Shown: piece after piece, positions 1-6,730 of the stretch
Layout: each line of letters opens with the position of its first letter
How positions within the stretch are numbered: the stretch's first letter is position 1
Origin: Methanosarcina sp.
GTDB lineage: Archaea; Halobacteriota; Methanosarcinia; Methanosarcinales; Methanosarcinaceae
Length of the DNA: 10,674 nt
Direction: 5' to 3'
NCBI GenBank assembly: GCA_024280975.1
Contig: JAMXLQ010000303.1
Location: forward strand, 1-10,674
Notes under the pieces: generated by a model
What the model was told of the DNA's origin: nothing
The model's input: only the letters and a program-made list of their open reading frames with translations
Databases searched by the model: none
Position numbers and translations under genes: made by a program

Positions 1-150
1 TTTCACGACTTCTTTTATGTCCACGGATACATTGACAGAAGCTTCAATTAGTTCTTTAACCGTTTTTCGATCAGCCCCAAGATCGAGAGCGCATCCGAGA
101 ATCATATCTCCTGCGGCCCCTGAAAAAGGGTTGAATACAAGTGCTTTCAT
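1..150 (-). CDS. larC: LarC, nickel insertion protein for the nickel-pincer cofactor (5' part only)
   Basis: Only the first 50 codons lie in the window; the gene runs off the left edge. The translation begins MKALVFNPFSGAAGDMILG and continues with a Leu-Gly-Ala-Asp segment, the characteristic N-terminus of the LarC/DUF111 family (FxPFSGAxGDM). LarC uses CTP to insert nickel into the dithiolated pyridinium mononucleotide, the last step in making the nickel-pincer nucleotide used by lactate racemase and related enzymes. The ATG at 150 is preceded by a good ribosome site, AGGAAGGA, about six bases upstream. The gene follows larB by 45 bases on the same strand, so the two are probably cotranscribed. 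Family known; function in this organism inferred. Confidence 0.88.
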   Translation of the reverse strand, partial: MKALVFNPFSGAAGDMILGCALDLGADRKTVKELIEASVNVSVDIKEVVK

Positions 151-195
151 GAGATTCCTTCCTGTGTTTCGATTTCTTTCCTTTTTATTCCCCTG

Positions 196-1002
196 TTACT
201 TTCCTTCCTGGTTTGCACTGTCTTCTTTGCCGTGAGTGTAAGCAGCTGCAATCATATTTGCAATCCTCGCAGCATACGCTCCCGCAACAAAGCCTGCATC
301 AATATTTACAACTGCAAGTGTAGAACAGGATTGGAGCATTGACAGCAGAGCAGCTTTTCCTCCTCCACCTGCTCCATAGCCTGTAGAAACCGGAAGCCCG
401 ATAACAGGTACGTCAACTAGTCCCGAGACTATTGTGGGAAGCGTTCCTTCCCTTCCGGCTGCAACAACGATTGATCCGGGTCTCATGGCTTTCAATTTAT
501 CCAGTGCCGGGATCAGCCTGTGAATTCCTGCAACCCCCACATCATAAACCGTAACCGTTTCACAGCCCATTTCAGAGGCTACAACCCTTGCTTCTTCTGC
601 AGCCGGAATATCTGCCGTGCCTGCCGAAACAAACCCTACAACTCCACCGGTTCTGGGTGCAGGTGTGCCGTCATGGATAACGACGGTACGAGCCCGGCTG
701 TTCCACTCAAGTTTATCCTGGCCAAACGCCTGCTTTAAAGCTTCGAGATGCCCTGGCAAAACTCGCGTAATAAGGGCTCTCTTGCTCTCTGCAACCATGA
801 CCCTTGCAATCTCCACTATGTCGTCAGGATCTTTACAATCGGCAAGAATAGCCTCGATTACTCCTGTTCTGCTTTTTCTGTGAGAATCAAGTTTTGCTAT
901 ATCCATATAAGAGACAAAGCCCAGGCCCCGAGCCTGCTGCTCCGCACTCTCAAGATCCATTTTTCCTTCTTTAACGGCCCTAAGTATGTCAGTAAGATCC
1001 AT
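196..1002 (-). CDS. larB: LarB, pyridinium-3,5-biscarboxylic acid mononucleotide synthase (PurE-like)
   Basis: LarB carboxylates and hydrolyses nicotinic acid adenine dinucleotide, the first step of nickel-pincer cofactor synthesis. From the chosen start the protein has 268 residues. The N-terminal part carries the LarB signature DSHRKSRTGVIEAI (about 39-52). Residues 120-250 form a PurE-like domain with GFVSAGTADIPAAEEA (about 123-138), AAGREGTLPTIVSGL and a glycine-rich GYGAGGGGKAALL stretch (about 208-220). The open frame extends upstream to 1074, but those 24 extra codons cover a TATA-like box and an inverted repeat and do not resemble the family. The ATG at 1002, which gives MDLTDILRAVKEGKMD, is therefore preferred, although its ribosome site (AGGGT) is weak. 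larC follows 45 bases downstream. Older annotations call this family an NCAIR mutase (PurE)-related protein. Confidence 0.92.
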   Translation of the reverse strand: MDLTDILRAVKEGKMDLESAEQQARGLGFVSYMDIAKLDSHRKSRTGVIEAILADCKDPDDIVEIARVMVAESKRALITRVLPGHLEALKQAFGQDKLEWNSRARTVVIHDGTPAPRTGGVVGFVSAGTADIPAAEEARVVASEMGCETVTVYDVGVAGIHRLIPALDKLKAMRPGSIVVAAGREGTLPTIVSGLVDVPVIGLPVSTGYGAGGGGKAALLSMLQSCSTLAVVNIDAGFVAGAYAARIANMIAAAYTHGKEDSANQEGK

Positions 1003-1047
1003 TATACTACCCTGCACTGAAAAATAAGATGCTTTAATAATAAACAG

Positions 1048-1055
1048 TTTAAATA
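1048..1055 (-). promoter_or_regulatory. TATA-like box of larB
   Basis: On the minus strand this reads TATTTAAA. A transcript start about 25 bases downstream would fall near 1025, giving a leader of roughly 22 bases before the ATG at 1002. That fits the shorter larB start and argues against the in-frame start at 1074. This is pattern evidence only. Confidence 0.5.
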
Positions 1056-1057
1056 CC

Positions 1058-1077
1058 AAATTGTTGGATAACAATTT
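1058..1077. promoter_or_regulatory. Perfect inverted repeat directly upstream of the larB TATA box
   Basis: AAATTGTT and AACAATTT are perfect eight-base arms separated by GGAT. The repeat ends two bases before the larB TATA-like box, where an archaeal BRE would lie. A protein bound here could affect TFB/TBP loading, so it is a candidate operator for larBC. The regulator is unknown, and a nickel-responsive one would only be a guess. Confidence 0.45.
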
Positions 1078-1316
1078 ATTCGTTTGGAGACTCTTTAGAA
1101 TTTCGCGCTATACTCATACAAGCTTGATTTTCAGAATTATTTGGTTGCCATTTCGCAATTTAAGGTAAAAATTCAAAATTCTAAAGCTAAATGGGTGTAA
1201 TTAACTGAACATGAATATAAGTAATGGAAAATGGAGATATTATTTAATCTTTCAATAAAGTCAGCCTAAACAATATCTTCATTTTGCTTTTTTGGTACTT
1301 AGAATTGTTCTCGCTT

Positions 1317-2519
1317 TTAAGCCTGCTTCTTGAACAGCTGCTTTGCCATGGCAACTCTCTCCTCCAGATCAGGTCCTTCAAGTTCTTCTACAACGGACTT
1401 GAGAACCGTAGGTATGTCAATGTGCTGGGGACATTTCTCAACGCACTGTCCGCACTCGACGCACAATGATGCAAACTCAGGTTCCCCGAGACCGACAGCC
1501 CCGCCCAGCCGTGCTGCATACATGAACCGTTCCTCGTCAGGATTGTCGACCAAGTACAGATTGTTATACTCCTCGAAACAGAGTGGAATATTCACACCCG
1601 CCGGGCAGGGCATGCAGTACTGGCAGCCGGTACAACCCACTTTCATCAGTTCACGATACTTGCTCTCCACTCTGTTTATCAGCTGCAGTTCCGCTTCTGT
1701 CAGCGAATCCGGGTATGCCTGTCCTGCAATCCTGAGGTTCTCCTGAATGTGTTCCTCCTCATTCATGCCGGAAAGAATGACCGTGACCTCGGGGTGGTTC
1801 CATACCCAGCGAAGTGCCCATTCCGCAGGGGACCTCTTTATCGGGGCTTCGTCCCAGATCTCTTTCACGGCTTGAGGCACGGTTTTTGTCAGATTTCCTC
1901 CGCGGAGGGGCTCCATGATGATAACGCCAAGCCCTCTGGAGGCAGCGTATTTTAGACCGGCGGTCCCTGCCTGGTTCTTTTCGTCCAGGAAGTTGTACTG
2001 GATCTGGCAAAAGTCCCAGTCATAAGCGTCCACTATCCGGTTGAAATCTTCCCCAGCGCCGTGGAAGGAGAAACCTGCATTCCTTATGCGGCCGTCAGCT
2101 TTGGCTTTGTAGAGGAAATCAGCTACACCCAATTTTTCAATATTGTCCCATAGGTCACCGACGAGAGCGTGTATGAGATAATAGTCGATATGGTCTGTTT
2201 TGAGTTTCTCCAGCTGAGCATTCAGGAACTTATCCATATCCTCCCGGCTCTCTATAAGCCACGAAGGAAGTTTCGTTGCGAGTTTCACTTTTTCACGGTA
2301 TCCATTGGCAAGGGCACGACCCAAGAAAGGCTCGCTTTCTCCCATGTGATACGGCCAGGCCGTGTCAACATAGTTTACTCCTTGGTCGATTGCATAGTGT
2401 ACCTGCTTAGTGGCTCTTTCTTCATCTATACTACCGTCTTCTTTCACTGGAAGGCGCATGCATCCAAACCCAAGTATAGAAAGTTCGTCTCCATTTTTAG
2501 GCATTTTTCTGTAAAGCAT
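1317..2519 (-). CDS. Aldo/keto reductase with C-terminal ferredoxin-type 4Fe-4S domain (AKR1)
   Basis: This is a 400-residue, probably cytoplasmic oxidoreductase. The N-terminal 280 residues form an aldo/keto reductase barrel beginning with LGFGCMRLP, with the catalytic tetrad visible as Asp52, Tyr57, Lys83 and His117 and the EPLRGGNL strand near 203-210. The C-terminal part has two iron-sulfur motifs: C296-x2-C299-x2-C302-x2-C305-P and C353-x2-C356-x2-C359-x3-C363-P. Such fusions are common in anaerobes and are thought to pass electrons between ferredoxin and a carbonyl substrate; the substrate is unknown. The ATG at 2519 has a strong ribosome site, AGGAGAAGG. The gene has its own promoter flanked by two operator copies shared with the tetR/alcohol dehydrogenase region. 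Its codons look more GC-rich than those of AKR2, suggesting a resident gene rather than part of the island. Confidence 0.9.
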   Translation of the reverse strand: MLYRKMPKNGDELSILGFGCMRLPVKEDGSIDEERATKQVHYAIDQGVNYVDTAWPYHMGESEPFLGRALANGYREKVKLATKLPSWLIESREDMDKFLNAQLEKLKTDHIDYYLIHALVGDLWDNIEKLGVADFLYKAKADGRIRNAGFSFHGAGEDFNRIVDAYDWDFCQIQYNFLDEKNQAGTAGLKYAASRGLGVIIMEPLRGGNLTKTVPQAVKEIWDEAPIKRSPAEWALRWVWNHPEVTVILSGMNEEEHIQENLRIAGQAYPDSLTEAELQLINRVESKYRELMKVGCTGCQYCMPCPAGVNIPLCFEEYNNLYLVDNPDEERFMYAARLGGAVGLGEPEFASLCVECGQCVEKCPQHIDIPTVLKSVVEELEGPDLEERVAMAKQLFKKQA

Positions 2520-2565
2520 TTTTCCTTCTCCTGATTTATTGAATTGTATAAGATAACCTTAACAC

Positions 2566-2583
2566 TGACTGAGCAGTCAATCA
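2566..2583 (-). promoter_or_regulatory. TetR-type operator, AKR1 proximal site
   Basis: On the minus strand this is TGATTGACTGCTCAGTCA. Its core TGACTG-AG-CAGTCA (2566-2579) is a perfect palindrome apart from the two central bases. It lies where the AKR1 transcript start is expected, about 25 bases after the TATA-like box at 2602-2610. It differs at one position from the site at 8421-8438 and at one position from the site at 8477-8494. Confidence 0.7.
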
Positions 2584-2601
2584 CAGAGACGCATTTATTG
2601 G

Positions 2602-2610
2602 TATATATTT
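2602..2610 (-). promoter_or_regulatory. TATA-like box of AKR1
   Basis: The minus strand reads AAATATATA, a good archaeal TATA box. It sits between the two operator copies at 2566-2583 and 2615-2632. The expected transcript start near 2581 gives a leader of about 60 bases. Confidence 0.6.
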
Positions 2611-2614
2611 ATTT

Positions 2615-2632
2615 TGATTGACCAATCACTCA
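2615..2632 (+). promoter_or_regulatory. TetR-type operator, AKR1 distal site
   Basis: TGATTGACCAATCACTCA matches the distal alcohol dehydrogenase site at 8477-8494 at 15 of 18 positions. It contains a perfect TGATTG-AC-CAATCA dyad. It lies just upstream of the AKR1 TATA-like box, over the expected BRE, and faces the opposite way from the proximal site. Confidence 0.65.
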
Positions 2633-2633
2633 C

Positions 2634-2648
2634 AAAAAGTGAAAAAAT
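2634..2648 (-). terminator. Possible poly-T terminator after the redox operon
   Basis: The minus strand has two T runs (six and five) separated by CAC, downstream of the flavoprotein stop at 2731. Archaeal transcription often ends at such U-rich tracts without a hairpin. A matching T7 tract follows tetR at 8505-8511. The pair may be inherited from one duplicated segment. Confidence 0.35.
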
Positions 2649-2683
2649 TAGTTTTTAGTTAGACCTCCCAGATAATGATTCTG
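2641..2683 (-). pseudogene. Remnant of a second tetR 3' end
   Basis: The sequence from the operator at 2615-2632 into this stretch aligns with the matching stretch after the operator at 8477-8494, which holds the last codons of tetR. Shared blocks include AAAAAATTA, TTTTTAGT, and CCAGATAAT (the complement of the codons for Ile-Ile-Trp). In the intact copy these encode the C-terminal GFQIIWKDLTKK. Here the frame is broken, and similarity fades beyond about 2683. The remnant suggests that a tetR-end plus operator segment was duplicated and decayed upstream of AKR1. Alignment was done by eye. Confidence 0.5.
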
Positions 2684-2730
2684 ATCTCTGTTCACATAAT
2701 CCTTCTCTGCTCATTGTTCCTTCTTCCGAA

Positions 2731-3269
2731 TCAAACCGCTTTTCCCATTTCATATGCCTGTTCCATTGCTTTGCTTCCTTTGATGTCTCCAATGTTCCAG
2801 GCACCAGTTCCATAGATAATACCTATTTCCTTTGCTCCTTCAAGGCAGGAAGTAAATCCCCGGAATCCTTCCAGTGTTCTTTCCATAGCCTGCCCATTAT
2901 CGTCGGCTGCTGCTACAATAAAATAAAATTCCTTGTCGTTTATTTCTGTGTAACGGGAGCAAGTGCGGTCAATTAGAGTCTTCATTTGACCATTCATCGT
3001 GTAAAAGTACACCGGCGTGGCCATTACAATAACGTCTACTGCAATCATTTTTCCAAGACTTCAGCCATATCATCTTTTTGGGAACAGCCCTCTCCCCTGT
3101 TAAAACAGGTTCCGCATCCTGTGCAGTAATTGATCGTTTTATCTCTCAAAAAGATCTTTTCCGTCGGATTGCCTGCTTCTTTTGCTCCAAGTATAAACTG
3201 GTCGCACAACATGTCGGAGTTTCCGCCTTTCCTCGGGCTGGCGGACAGCACCAATACTTTTTTATTCAT
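2731..3269 (-). pseudogene. NADPH-dependent FMN reductase / iron-sulfur flavoprotein-like, split by a frameshift
   Basis: Two abutting reading frames together make one 179-residue flavoprotein. The first starts at ATG 3269, eight to nine bases after GGAGAT, and gives MNKKVLVLSASPRKGGNSD, the FMN-phosphate loop of the family. It then carries C49-x2-C52-x2-C55-x6-C62, the compact cysteine motif seen in archaeal iron-sulfur flavoprotein (Isf) and many relatives. It stops at TGA 3045-3047. The other frame opens with ATG 3046-3048, overlapping that stop as ATGA, and continues with VIVMATPVYFYTMNGQMKTL, the rest of the flavodoxin-like fold, to 2731. Adding one A to the A5 run (T run 3048-3052 on the plus strand) joins the frames exactly. 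An in-frame start at 3284 also exists but overlaps the ribosome site. It is the last gene of the redox operon, 98 bases after the CMD gene. Confidence 0.75.
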
Positions 3270-3367
3270 TGAAATTATCTCCATATTTTGAGTTATCCTG
3301 ATTTATCAAAAAATTACATCCAGCGTCCTGCCATGGATTACCACATGGATTTCTTTGTATCATAGAC

Positions 3368-4120
3368 CTACTCGGGTATTACTTCATTTAAACATCTGAT
3401 TGCATTCAATGTTCTCGGATACCTAACATACGGCAATAACTGCGTAACTACGCTAAGCAATGTTTCTTTATCGTTTCCAACATTTAGATTGCCCTGTATA
3501 TGTCCTTTTAACTGTGGCTCACATCCACCCAGGGATAAAATCACAGAAAATGTCAAAAGCTCTCTTGTTTTTATATCCAATCCCGTCCTAGTATAGTAAT
3601 CACCAAAACAGTTTGCAGATAAATATTTTTGAATATGAATTTGATTTTCTGGTGATTCCTCATACATTTTATCAATCATTTCTCCAAAAATTGATTTTTG
3701 TATTTCTAACCCCTTTTCATATCGTGTTTCTGGTGAAGTTGTAGATTGACCTTCTAATGGAAGTTTTATCCCTCTGCTTTCCAATATTTCATTTGTGGCA
3801 TGGATAAAATCAAATGCTTTTGCAATTCCGACATAAGGTACAGATTGATATACGATTTCCTTGACCTCGATCAGAGTTACGCCGACATTAAGTGCACTAA
3901 CAAGCATCACTTTATATTCACTTAAAGTCTGGCTTGCAATCAGTGACCCTAAAATAACCATTAACCTGGTTTTTGTATCTAAATTCCCATAACTGATTAC
4001 TTCATCAAAAGCAAAATTGTCAAAGATTTCTATAAGTTCCGGATCTGTCACTTTTAGTGTTGATTTATGATTGGGAAATAATTCTTCATGGTTCTTGTTT
4101 GCTGTTTCACTGATACCCAT
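3368..4120 (-). CDS. Tandem carboxymuconolactone decarboxylase (CMD/AhpD-like) family protein
   Basis: The 250-residue protein has two CMD-like helical domains, roughly residues 27-112 and 155-247. Each has the family pattern of a TRxLxxxxxxIAS or TRELLTFSVILSLGG helix followed by a glycine-containing LNVG turn. The AhpD-type CxxC peroxidase motif is absent: the first domain has no cysteine there (SQTLSEYKVMLVSALNVG), and the second has only Cys200 and His207. An AhpD-like peroxidase role is therefore unlikely, and the real substrate is unknown. The ATG at 4120 is preceded by GAAGGG. Proteins of this kind often sit beside aldo/keto reductases, cupins and flavodoxins in anaerobic bacteria, as here. 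The gene lies 106 bases after AKR2 and 98 bases before the small flavoprotein. Confidence 0.85.
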   Translation of the reverse strand: MGISETANKNHEELFPNHKSTLKVTDPELIEIFDNFAFDEVISYGNLDTKTRLMVILGSLIASQTLSEYKVMLVSALNVGVTLIEVKEIVYQSVPYVGIAKAFDFIHATNEILESRGIKLPLEGQSTTSPETRYEKGLEIQKSIFGEMIDKMYEESPENQIHIQKYLSANCFGDYYTRTGLDIKTRELLTFSVILSLGGCEPQLKGHIQGNLNVGNDKETLLSVVTQLLPYVRYPRTLNAIRCLNEVIPE

Positions 4121-4226
4121 AATTTACCCTTCTTTCATTTCTCACGGATATTCGGAATCCGTCTTACTACTTCCCCACAACCGTCAGTTTGTTTAGCAAA
4201 CTGTTCGATCAAATTATCATTCATCT

Positions 4227-5368
4227 TTATTTTGTCGGTAACGCCGGTCCTCTGGCCTCAAATTCAGCTGCCACATCTTTGAGATACTCTGTTATTTTCA
4301 GATGCTGAGGACATACCTTTTCACATTGTTTGCAGTCTATGCAATCGCTAGCCTTGCCATGATTTGAAGTAAGGTTTAGATAATAAACAAACTGGCTTGA
4401 AATATTATCAGTTACAGCATGCTTTGCACTATTATATAATGCAAAGTAATCCGGTATCGCAATATTCTTAGGACATCCTTCTACACAATATCTGCATGTT
4501 GTGCAAGGAATCGCAGTATTTTCATTTATAATATCAATTACCTGGTTGATGATTCTGTATTCTTCCTCGTTCAGGAGCTTGAAGTCTGCCATATATGAAG
4601 TATTATCAAGAACCTGTTCCATAGTATTCATACCACTAAGCACCATCATGACTCCTTCCTGACTGGCAGCAAATCTGATTGCCCAGGAAGCAACGGAAGC
4701 TTCCAGATTATATGCTTTCATCAATTCTTCTGCTTTTTTGGAACTGAGGCAAGATTCCCACCCTTGCAGGGTTCCATTACAACAATTGGTTTGTTATGTT
4801 TTCTTGCTACTTCATAGTATTTTTTTGACTGAATGCCGGGATTCTCCCAGTCAATGTAATTGATCTGTAACTGAACAAAATCCAGTTCGGGATGAGCAGT
4901 TAGAATTTCATCCAGTAATTCCGGCGTGTCATGAAAAGACATGCCCAGGTTCTTTATTTTGCCATCTTCCTTTTTCTTCAAAGCAAAACCAAATGTATCA
5001 AATTTGCATGCCTGCTCATAAGCACTCACACCAATATTGTGAAGCAAGAAATAATCAAAGAATTCAACTCCACAATTTTCCAGTTGCTCGTTGAAGATCC
5101 TTTCCTGATCGTCCATTGACTTTAACATTCTGGGTGGAAGTTTTGTTGCAAGAGCAAATTCATCTCGGCTATGTCTTTTTACCAGAGCCTCTCTAACGGC
5201 TTCCTCGCTCTTGAATCCATGATATGTATACGCTGTATCGAAATAAGTGAACCCTCTTTCCAAAAATGTATCTACCAATTTGTTTAATGTTTCTGTATCA
5301 AATGATGTTTGATCATCTTTGTCCAGAAGTGGTAATCTCATACAGTCAAAACCTAATCGTTTTGCCAT
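4227..5368 (-). pseudogene. Second aldo/keto reductase with ferredoxin-type domain (AKR2), split by a frameshift
   Basis: Two frames join into one 380-residue protein of the same class as AKR1. The first part (from ATG 5368, ribosome site GAGGGAT) holds the barrel with Asp44, Tyr49, Lys76 and His110 and runs to VPKK (about 212) before an early stop at 4721. The rest, starting AEELMKAYN, holds the end of the barrel (SWAIRFA, MVLSGM) and two 4Fe-4S motifs, C289-x2-C292-x2-C295-x3-C299-P and C343-x2-C346-x2-C349-x3-C353-P. One extra A in the A6 run (T run 4734-4739 on the plus strand) restores a continuous frame. The usual LGFGCMRLP reads LGFDCMRLP here. The protein resembles Firmicutes-type enzymes more than AKR1. 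The in-frame sequence on both sides is conserved, so the break is recent, an error, or a recoding site. Confidence 0.8.
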
Positions 5369-5417
5369 TTTATCCCTCTGTTCAATGATCCATAAATGTC
5401 CTGTAGACTAGAACAGT

Positions 5418-5957
5418 TTATGAAATCATACCAATTTTGCCTAACCAATCCGTAACATCTTTTTTCGCAGCACTTACACTAGAGCCATGGATAGCCAGTC
5501 CTTTCAAAAGCGTTGCTTTCGGACAAAGTTTTGCAATGTCTTTTTCACTGCGGCCTAGTCCGCTTCCTTCATGGGTACAAAATGGAACAATAGTTTTTCC
5601 AGAAAAATTATATTCTTCCAGGAATGTAAACACCGGCATCGGCATCGTTCCCCACCAGTTAGGATAACCCAGGAATATCACGTTATAAAAGTCCATGTCT
5701 TCCACATGGCTGGAAAGTTCCGGTCTGGCATTGTCATTCTGTTCTTTTTTTGCTACGTTAGTGGTTGCAGTATAATCCTTTGGATAAGACTTTACTGCAT
5801 CAATACGGAAAACATCGCCTTCTGTTATTTCCTGAATCATATCGGCTATTACTTTTGTGTTACCGACAGGCAAATTCACGATCTTTCCACTGACATAGTT
5901 ATTCCCCTCACGTGAAAAATAAACTATTAGACATTTCTTTTCATTCAAATTCTTCAT
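5418..5957 (-). CDS. Flavodoxin-family protein
   Basis: This 179-residue, probably cytoplasmic flavoprotein is of the short-chain flavodoxin type found in anaerobic bacteria. The FMN-phosphate loop is YFSREGNN (about 13-20) followed by VGNTKVIADMI (31-41). Flavin-contacting loops are visible as GYPNWWGTMPMPV (97-109) and THEGSGLGRSEKDI (128-141). There is no signal peptide or cysteine cluster motif. It would carry electrons or reduce small substrates for the neighbouring oxidoreductases; the partner is inferred from position only. The ATG at 5957 follows GGGAT. AKR2 starts 49 bases after its stop, consistent with one transcript. This gene is intact, unlike the genes on either side. Confidence 0.88.
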   Translation of the reverse strand: MKNLNEKKCLIVYFSREGNNYVSGKIVNLPVGNTKVIADMIQEITEGDVFRIDAVKSYPKDYTATTNVAKKEQNDNARPELSSHVEDMDFYNVIFLGYPNWWGTMPMPVFTFLEEYNFSGKTIVPFCTHEGSGLGRSEKDIAKLCPKATLLKGLAIHGSSVSAAKKDVTDWLGKIGMIS

Positions 5958-6008
5958 TTTTATCCCACGCTTTTTTTGATTATTAATACTAAAAATTTCA
6001 AATAATAA

Positions 6009-6643
6009 TTACTCCCTAATAAAATTTGTAAATATGCTTTCTTCTTTTACCGGAAGCTGTACGCCAGCCTTCATACCAGCCTCCTTGCACTTTAGGAACC
6101 ATGCCATGTTCCGTGCAAGCACACGCATGGTCTGCAATCCTTCCAGGTCTTTTTCACATCTTCAGGCTTTGCTCCATGAACCATATTCCAATAACGGGAA
6201 GAAATAATGGGCATTTCTGAAATGGCGAAATACTTATTAAGCTGGTCAAGTGTGGCTGTCGTTCCCGCTCTCCTTGCAGAAACAACTGCTGCCGCTGGTT
6301 TCAGATAAAAAGACCGTCTTCCTCCCTGCAGGTCGGTATAGAAAACGCAATCCATAAAAGACGTAATTGCGCCACCTGCGGCTGCATAATGCACCGGAGA
6401 ACCAAAAATAAATCCATCGGCATCTTTGGCGATGTCAAGAAAATCGTTGACACGGTCATTAAATGCACAGTTCCCTGTTTTGGCGCAGGTCTTGCAGGCA
6501 GTGCACCCAGTAAGCGGATTTTTTCCGATCCAAAAAATTTCTGTGTTAATCCCTTCTTCATTCAAAGTCTTTGCTACTTCTGTAAGAGCAATATAGGTAC
6601 AGCCTTTCTCATGCGGACTTCCGTTTACCAATAATACTTTCAC
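6009..6643 (-). pseudogene. NADPH-dependent FMN reductase-like flavoprotein with a Cys motif, frameshifted near its C-terminus
   Basis: The gene starts at GTG 6643 (MKVLLVNGSPHEKGC, the FMN loop) and carries C47-x2-C50-x2-C53-x5-C59, the compact motif of iron-sulfur flavoprotein relatives. GSPVHYAAAGGAITSFMDC (81-99) is the usual flavin-binding segment. As written, the frame ends at 6092 with an atypical tail after EDVKK (residue 165). Shifting by one base, with one extra A in the A5 run (T run 6150-6154 on the plus strand), gives a natural C-terminus beginning DLEGLQTMRVLARNMAWFLK and ending at a TAA at 6009-6011, for 211 residues in all. The repaired end has the amphipathic helix common in this family. 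It lies between the cupin (87-base gap) and the flavodoxin (51-base gap). The stop at 6092 is therefore unlikely to be the natural end. Confidence 0.75.
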
Positions 6644-6730
6644 TCTTATGCCCCCAATTACGTCTTTAATAATCTTTTTTAACTCTCTCTATTCTGCTAC
6701 CTGCAATTTTTATATTTGATAATGGTGCTA

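Larger units (their letters stand above)
1003..1316. other. AT-rich intergenic region between AKR1 and larB
   Basis: This 314-base stretch carries the larB TATA-like box and inverted repeat near 1048-1077. It also holds a longer-range 11-base inverted repeat, CTTTAGAATTT at 1093-1103 and its complement at 1176-1186, with 72 bases between the arms. No convincing coding frame, RNA gene or terminator hairpin was seen in the rest. An RNA processed from here cannot be excluded. Confidence 0.5.

Noticed and set aside
1003..1074. Longer larB start at 1074
   Set aside because: The added residues overlap the TATA-like box and inverted repeat and do not fit the family N-terminus.
1061..1077. Resemblance of GGATAACAATT to the E. 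coli lac operator
   Set aside because: The shared stretch is short and lies in AT-rich archaeal promoter DNA. No LacI-type gene is present, so this is coincidence.
1759..2010. Open frames inside and opposite AKR1, larB and the alcohol dehydrogenase
   Set aside because: They lie over strongly supported genes, lack family features and ribosome sites, and are explained as shadows.
3331..3353. Near-repeat CATGGATT in the CMD-flavoprotein gap
   Set aside because: Two eight-base copies in a short gap with no partner elsewhere are weak evidence for a site.
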